Origin: Flavobacterium sp.
Lineage (GTDB): Bacteria > Bacteroidota > Bacteroidia > Flavobacteriales > Flavobacteriaceae
DNA: 37,483 bases
NCBI GenBank assembly: GCA_024644655.1
Contig: JAHEHJ010000058.1
Coordinates: forward strand, 1-37,483
Reading direction: 5' to 3'
Part shown: piece after piece, positions 33,679-37,483 of the stretch
Layout of the letters: every line of letters begins with the position of its first letter
How positions within the stretch are numbered: the first letter of the stretch is position 1
The notes under the pieces: model-generated
The model's input: the letters and a program-made list of their open reading frames with translations, nothing else
What the model was told of the DNA's origin: nothing
The model's database searches: none
Made by a program: the position numbers and the translations under genes

Positions 33679-34626
33679 ATGAACACTATAACCTCTACAC
33701 ATTTCCAATTTCCTGGACAAAAATCAGTTTACCGCGGTAAAGTGCGTGAAGTATACAATATTAATGATGAATTACTCGTCATGATTGCAACTGATAGACT
33801 TTCAGCTTTTGATGTCGTTATGCCTAAAGGGATACCTTATAAAGGTCAAATATTGAATCAAATAGCGACAAAGTTTATGAATTTAACTAGCGATATTGTG
33901 CCAAACTGGCTCATAGCAACTCCAGATCCAAATGTAGCAGTAGGACATCTATGTGAACCTTTTAAAGTTGAAATGGTTATTCGGGGGTATTTGTCTGGGC
34001 ACGCAGCTCGTGAATATGCAGCTGGGAAGAGACTAATTTGTGGAGTTTCTATGGCTGAAGGTTTAAAAGAAAATGATCCTTTTCCTAATCCTATTATAAC
34101 ACCTACAACCAAGGCTGATAATGGTTCCCATGACGAAGATATTTCTAGAGAATTGATTTTAAGTAATGGAATTGTGAGTGAAACAGATTATATTATTCTT
34201 GAAAAATATACTCGTGCATTATACCAAAGAGGAACTGAAATTGCGGCTAGCCGTGGCTTGATACTGGTAGATACCAAATATGAGTTTGGAAAAACAAAAT
34301 CAGGTGAGATTGTATTGATAGATGAAATACATACACCAGATTCTTCACGTTATTTTTATTCTGAGGGGTATCAACAACGTCAAGATAATGGGGAAGAACA
34401 AAAGCAATTGTCTAAAGAATTTGTAAGACGTTGGTTAATTGAAAATGGATTTCAAGGTAAAGCCGGACAATCAATTCCAAATATGAATGAGGAATATATT
34501 GATTCTGTTTCCGAAAGGTATATTGAATTGTATGAGAATATTTTAGGGGAGCCTTTTCATAAAGCGGATATATCAAATATTCATGATAGAATAGAGCAGA
34601 ATGTAATCTCATTTTTAAATTCATAG
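33679..34626 (+). CDS. purC: Phosphoribosylaminoimidazole-succinocarboxamide synthase
   Basis: 315-residue SAICAR synthetase, which joins CAIR and aspartate with ATP in de novo purine synthesis. The N-terminal glycine-rich/ATP region is [39 protein letters not shown]. The conserved [16 protein letters not shown] follows, then [10 protein letters not shown] and [18 protein letters not shown] 33679 is used because upstream in-frame codons overlap the promoter. It stands alone, with its own terminator, not in a purine operon. Confidence 0.96.
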   Translation: MNTITSTHFQFPGQKSVYRGKVREVYNINDELLVMIATDRLSAFDVVMPKGIPYKGQILNQIATKFMNLTSDIVPNWLIATPDPNVAVGHLCEPFKVEMVIRGYLSGHAAREYAAGKRLICGVSMAEGLKENDPFPNPIITPTTKADNGSHDEDISRELILSNGIVSETDYIILEKYTRALYQRGTEIAASRGLILVDTKYEFGKTKSGEIVLIDEIHTPDSSRYFYSEGYQQRQDNGEEQKQLSKEFVRRWLIENGFQGKAGQSIPNMNEEYIDSVSERYIELYENILGEPFHKADISNIHDRIEQNVISFLNS

Positions 34627-34648
34627 GGCATATTTTAGTATAAAAGAA

Positions 34649-34676
34649 AAACCACGCAATTGCGTGGTTTTTTTGT
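34649..34676 (+). terminator. Terminator after purC
   Basis: AACCACGCAATTGCGTGGTT is a perfect 20-base palindrome (34650-34669), flanked by an A-run and followed by T-residues. Confidence 0.88.
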
Positions 34677-34778
34677 TTCTAGCACCAAATGTTAAATATG
34701 TGTTAAAGTAGTGGTTTTGTGCAACAAATTAAAGAAAACGAGCGTCTTATAAGTATAGAATTTTTAAATCTAACGCAA

Positions 34779-35258
34779 ATGAAAACCTCTATTATTTATT
34801 TGGGAATTTTAGCTTTAGCGGGTGTTGTAAAAGGCATGTCTGCTACTAATTTTAAAGCGCAAGATAACTTTCAACAAGAGATTGTTTCTGTAGCTGAGAA
34901 TTCAATGTTTATTTCTATGCCAGTATTGAATACTTTAGAAATAAATACAGGTATTGAAGTAGAAAATACTGATGTAGCTGTAAATCAAAAAATCAATATT
35001 GAATTAAACTCTTTAAATCGTTCAATTGAAGATGTTATAGCTGAAGATAAATTAATTACTGATGCACAAGAGATTGTATATCAGCCTATCACAATTGATC
35101 GAAGTTTGGAGAATACTATTTATGAAAATCAGCAAATTATTGATTGTCATAAATGTTATGAATACTACCCTTTAGATTTTGATAGAATTAATGACTCTAT
35201 TCAATGTGTAAAAGAATACAGCTCAGACGCCTATATAGGTGAAAATGTAAAATTGTAA
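34779..35258 (+). CDS. Small exported protein with internal repeat, unknown function
   Basis: 159-residue protein of unknown function. The ATG at 34779 gives a signal-peptide-like N-terminus (MKTSIIYLGILALAGVVKG, then MSATNF). The remainder is hydrophilic and acidic. Two copies of a ~17-residue unit are visible: RSIEDVIAEDKLITDAQ and RSLENTIYENQQIIDCH, i.e. RS(I/L)E-x2-I-x-E-x3-I-x-D. The second is followed by a CHKC pair (Cys-His-Lys-Cys) near the C-terminus. Similar repeat-bearing small proteins occur in flavobacteria, but I cannot name a family. It is monocistronic, between terminators. Confidence 0.7.
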   Translation: MKTSIIYLGILALAGVVKGMSATNFKAQDNFQQEIVSVAENSMFISMPVLNTLEINTGIEVENTDVAVNQKINIELNSLNRSIEDVIAEDKLITDAQEIVYQPITIDRSLENTIYENQQIIDCHKCYEYYPLDFDRINDSIQCVKEYSSDAYIGENVKL

Positions 35259-35280
35259 GCTAAGAGTAGGTATTGGAAAT

Positions 35281-35325
35281 AAAAAAAGCACCATAAGGTA
35301 GACTTATGATGCTTATAGTTTTTTT
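35281..35325. terminator. Bidirectional terminator
   Basis: AGCACCATAAG (35287-35297) and CTTATGATGCT (35303-35313) form an 11-bp stem with one mismatch. An A-run lies left and a T-run right, serving the exported protein gene (plus) and the M42 peptidase (minus). Confidence 0.8.
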
Positions 35326-35328
35326 CTG

Positions 35329-36417
35329 TTATTTGAAATAGGAAAACGAATCGTTGTTTTCTATTTTAAGCAAGCTTTCATAGATTAATTGAATTACATG
35401 TTCAACATCTTCTCTATGTACCATTTCTACAGTAGTATGCATATATCGCAGCGGCAATGAAATTAATGCCGAGGCAACACCACCATTACTATAGGCAAAG
35501 GCATCGGTGTCAGTTCCTGTTATTCTTGAGGTGGCATGTCGTTGAAAAGGAATTTTATTAACTTCGGCTGTATGTACAATTAAATCACGTAAGGTATTAT
35601 GTACTGCAGGTGCGTATGCAATTACAGGTCCTTTTCCCATTTGCAAATCACCTTCTATTTTTTTGTCAATCATTGGTGTAGTTGTATCATGACATACATC
35701 AGTTACTATCGCTACATTAGGCTTGATTGTTTTAGTAATCATTTCAGCTCCTCGCAAGCCTACTTCTTCTTGTACTGAATTAGTAATATATAATCCAAAA
35801 GGGAGTTTCTTTTTGTTTTCTTTTAATAAGCGTGCTACTTCTGCAATCATAAATCCACCCATTCGATTATCTATGGCTCTACACACAAACTTGTTTCCAT
35901 TTAATATCATAAATTCGTCGGGATACGTAATAACACAACCTACATGTACGCCTAATTTTTCTACTTCTTCTTTTGAAGAACAACCACAGTCAATAAATAT
36001 ATTATGAATTGTAGCTGTTTCTTCCTTACCGCGATTTCTAGTATGGATAGCAGGCCATCCAAATACTCCTTTTACGATTCCGTTTTTAGTGTGAATGTTT
36101 ACTCTTTTTGAAGGGGCGATTTGATGATCTGAACCCCCATTTCTAATAACATAGATAAGACCATCACTAGTTATATAGTTGACATACCATGAAATTTCAT
36201 CACTATGTCCTTCAATTACAACTTTGTATGGAGCATCTGGATTGATAATTCCAACTGCAGTTCCATAAGTATCGGTTATAAAGTGGTCTACATATGGTTT
36301 TAAGTAGTCCATCCACAATTTTTGACCACTTGATTCATATCCAGTAGGGGAGGCATTATTTAAATAGCTTTCTAAAAAGGAAAGCGATGATTTTGTCAGT
36401 ATTGATTTTGTTGCCAT
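35329..36417 (-). CDS. M42-family metallopeptidase (glutamyl/leucyl aminopeptidase type)
   Basis: 362-residue cytoplasmic aminopeptidase of the M42 (TET-like) family. Binuclear metal ligands are visible: His in EGHSDE, bridging Asp in RAIDNRMGG, catalytic Glu pair in VQEEVGLRGA, Asp in VTDVCHD and His in RYMHTTVE. ASPTGYES near the N-terminus is typical. Length is normal. TET peptidases form large dodecameric shells that trim peptides from the proteasome-like pathway; the exact specificity is unknown. It is divergent from the DUF4294 gene. Confidence 0.94.
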   Translation of the reverse strand: MATKSILTKSSLSFLESYLNNASPTGYESSGQKLWMDYLKPYVDHFITDTYGTAVGIINPDAPYKVVIEGHSDEISWYVNYITSDGLIYVIRNGGSDHQIAPSKRVNIHTKNGIVKGVFGWPAIHTRNRGKEETATIHNIFIDCGCSSKEEVEKLGVHVGCVITYPDEFMILNGNKFVCRAIDNRMGGFMIAEVARLLKENKKKLPFGLYITNSVQEEVGLRGAEMITKTIKPNVAIVTDVCHDTTTPMIDKKIEGDLQMGKGPVIAYAPAVHNTLRDLIVHTAEVNKIPFQRHATSRITGTDTDAFAYSNGGVASALISLPLRYMHTTVEMVHREDVEHVIQLIYESLLKIENNDSFSYFK

Positions 36418-36500
36418 AAAAAATATTTTTTGCTAAATTATAAATTTGGCATTACAGTTGTTAAGGATATTCTATATTTTTACCCTAATATTCATTTACC

Positions 36501-37172
36501 ATGAAAAAGTTATTTCTTATTGTTTTTGTTTGTTTGCTTTCGGTGACGGTTAAAGCCCAAATTACATCTGATTCTATAGTTAAGAAAGAGGTTGTAGTTG
36601 AAGATAATGATACTATTCTTGATGAGCCCGTACAATTAGAAGAAGTAATTGTTTACCGTCAGAAATTAAGTCCAGAGGATAAGAAAGCCTTTCTTTTACT
36701 GCAAAATAGAGTTTTTAAAGTGTATCCATTTGCAAAAACAGCTGCTGATAGACTTACTGTTTTGAATAAGAATATGGACAAAATGCAGACGAATAAAGAA
36801 AAACGCAAATATTTTAAAATAGTTGAAGATTATATTGAGAATGAATTTACGGGTCAATTAAAAAAATTGTCTCGTAAACAAGGCCAAATATTAGTAAAAT
36901 TGATTCACAGACAAACTGGATTTACTACTTTTGAATTGATTAAAGACTATAAGAGTGGTTGGAAAGCTTTTTGGTCAAATAATACAGCACGGTTATTTGA
37001 CATCAATTTAAAAACTAAATATGCACCTTATGATGTTAATGAAGATTTTTTGATTGAAACAATATTAGACCGAGCTTTTAATAGAGGTAGGTTGGTTCCT
37101 CAAAAAGCATCAAATCCAGTTGATATTGATGAATTGTCAGATTATTGGGAGAAAAAGATACTGAAGAAATAG
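36501..37172 (+). CDS. DUF4294 exported protein
   Basis: 223-residue protein with a signal peptide (MKKLFLIVFVCLLSVTVKAQ). The DUF4294 region covers ~45-205: EEVIVYRQKLSPEDKKAFLLLQNRVFKVYPFAKTAADRL, then RKYFKIVEDYIENEF, KLSRKQGQILVKLIHRQTG and LKTKYAPYDVNEDFLIETI. It is basic and helical, and probably periplasmic. Function unknown. In flavobacteria it commonly sits beside an M42 peptidase gene, as here. Near-match TTGGCA-N6-TTGT at 36447-36461 lies upstream but lacks the -12 C. Confidence 0.88.
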   Translation: MKKLFLIVFVCLLSVTVKAQITSDSIVKKEVVVEDNDTILDEPVQLEEVIVYRQKLSPEDKKAFLLLQNRVFKVYPFAKTAADRLTVLNKNMDKMQTNKEKRKYFKIVEDYIENEFTGQLKKLSRKQGQILVKLIHRQTGFTTFELIKDYKSGWKAFWSNNTARLFDINLKTKYAPYDVNEDFLIETILDRAFNRGRLVPQKASNPVDIDELSDYWEKKILKK

Positions 37173-37190
37173 ATGATTACTAGAAAATGA

Positions 37191-37222
37191 AAAACCTAGA
37201 ATGTATGTTCTAGGTTTTTTTA
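37191..37222 (+). terminator. Terminator after DUF4294 gene
   Basis: AAAACCTAGAA (37191-37201) and TTCTAGGTTTT (37208-37218) form a perfect 11-bp stem with a 6-base loop, followed by more T residues. Confidence 0.88.
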
Positions 37223-37409
37223 TTGTCCTTAAGTTAGGGATTTATTTTATTTCTTCTTTTAAGATGTCTTAATATGTATATCTTTTGTAGTGCTTTTAAG
37301 GCTGAAGATCGGTTTTTTGTATTTTTCACAAAAATAGAATGTTAATTTAGTTCTCCAAAGCACACGTTTTCAAAGTCTTGAAAAAAAGAATAAAAAAGGC
37401 TATAAAATA
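37223..37409. other. AT-rich intergenic region
   Basis: About 190 bases with no ORF, hairpin or recognisable RNA gene, leading to a strong promoter-like site. Confidence 0.5.
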
Positions 37410-37442
37410 TTTGGAAAGGGATTAAAATAGTTTTTATATTTG
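37410..37442 (+). promoter_or_regulatory. Strong promoter-like -33/-7 at window end
   Basis: TTTG (37410-37413), a 21-base spacer and TATATTTG (37435-37442) match both boxes of the Bacteroidota consensus exactly. A GC-rich start region (CACCCCGCC) follows and no start codon with a long frame is visible in the last 40 bases. This is the kind of start often seen for stable RNA operons or long-leader genes. The gene itself is outside the window. Confidence 0.6.
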
Positions 37443-37483
37443 CACCCCGCCAAGGGAAGTTCTTAAGATGTTTTGGAAAAACG

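Noticed and set aside
36446..36461. Sigma-54 promoter upstream of the DUF4294 gene (TTGGCA-N6-TTGT)
   Set aside because: The -24 box is good, but the nearly invariant C of the -12 GC is T; in AT-rich DNA this can arise by chance.

Overview
The window looks like chromosome of a member of the Bacteroidota, most likely family Flavobacteriaceae (Flavobacterium or a close relative). The DNA is AT-rich, Shine-Dalgarno sites are weak, and several genes are preceded by the TAnnTTTG -7 element typical of this phylum. Gene content (DUF2807/PspC/PadR cluster, DUF4294 next to an M42 peptidase, CvfB-like S1 protein, two-motif DnaJ) also fits. The genus is inference; no rRNA or tRNA gene was seen.

Layout. 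(1) 1-834: 3' part of thioredoxin reductase, cut by the window edge. (2) 5098-884, minus strand: an envelope-type operon, DUF4870 membrane protein - PadR repressor - PspC membrane protein - two DUF2807 proteins, with a promoter near 5208-5239 and a terminator at 854-886. (3) 5333-6769, plus: DUF4442 hotdog protein and a TIGR01777 sugar-nucleotide-epimerase-like protein. (4) 7050-8807: grpE-dnaJ, preceded by a near-consensus sigma-54 -24/-12 promoter. (5) 8972-11199: a NatAB-type ABC exporter. (6) 11320-25611: a 14-kb potassium-homeostasis block. (7) 29939-25614, minus: tnaA-tpl (indole- and phenol-forming lyases) and sdaA (serine deaminase). (8) 31443-30305, minus: ECF-type sigma factor plus a membrane protein. 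(9) 31562-37172: CvfB-like protein, serine hydrolase, purC, a small exported repeat protein, M42 aminopeptidase and DUF4294 protein. The last ~60 bases carry a strong-looking promoter for something beyond the window.

The potassium block is the most interesting part. It holds kup (constitutive-type K+ uptake) and a complete kdpFABC (high-affinity K+ ATPase), with an outer-membrane barrel protein gene in the kdp operon. It holds two different signalling systems. One is a truncated KdpD-like kinase (DUF4118 membrane domain plus kinase core, no KdpD/Usp N-terminus) with an OmpR-type KdpE-like regulator. The other is an NtrC-type sigma-54 activator, a free-standing KdpD N-terminal + Usp protein, and a separate HAMP-PAS histidine kinase. 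KdpD is thus split into pieces about 10 kb apart, and the kdp operon appears to be under bacterial-enhancer-type control. Between the regulator and kdpA lie a 93-aa protein of unknown function and three tandem very small single-membrane-span ORFs (28, 25 and 37 codons), one of which is recognisable as KdpF.

The neighbouring catabolic genes tnaA, tpl and sdaA all deaminate amino acids to pyruvate plus ammonium. The first two families are K+-activated enzymes, a possible though unproven functional link to the adjacent K+ block. I saw no mobile element, CRISPR array, tRNA or rRNA gene.
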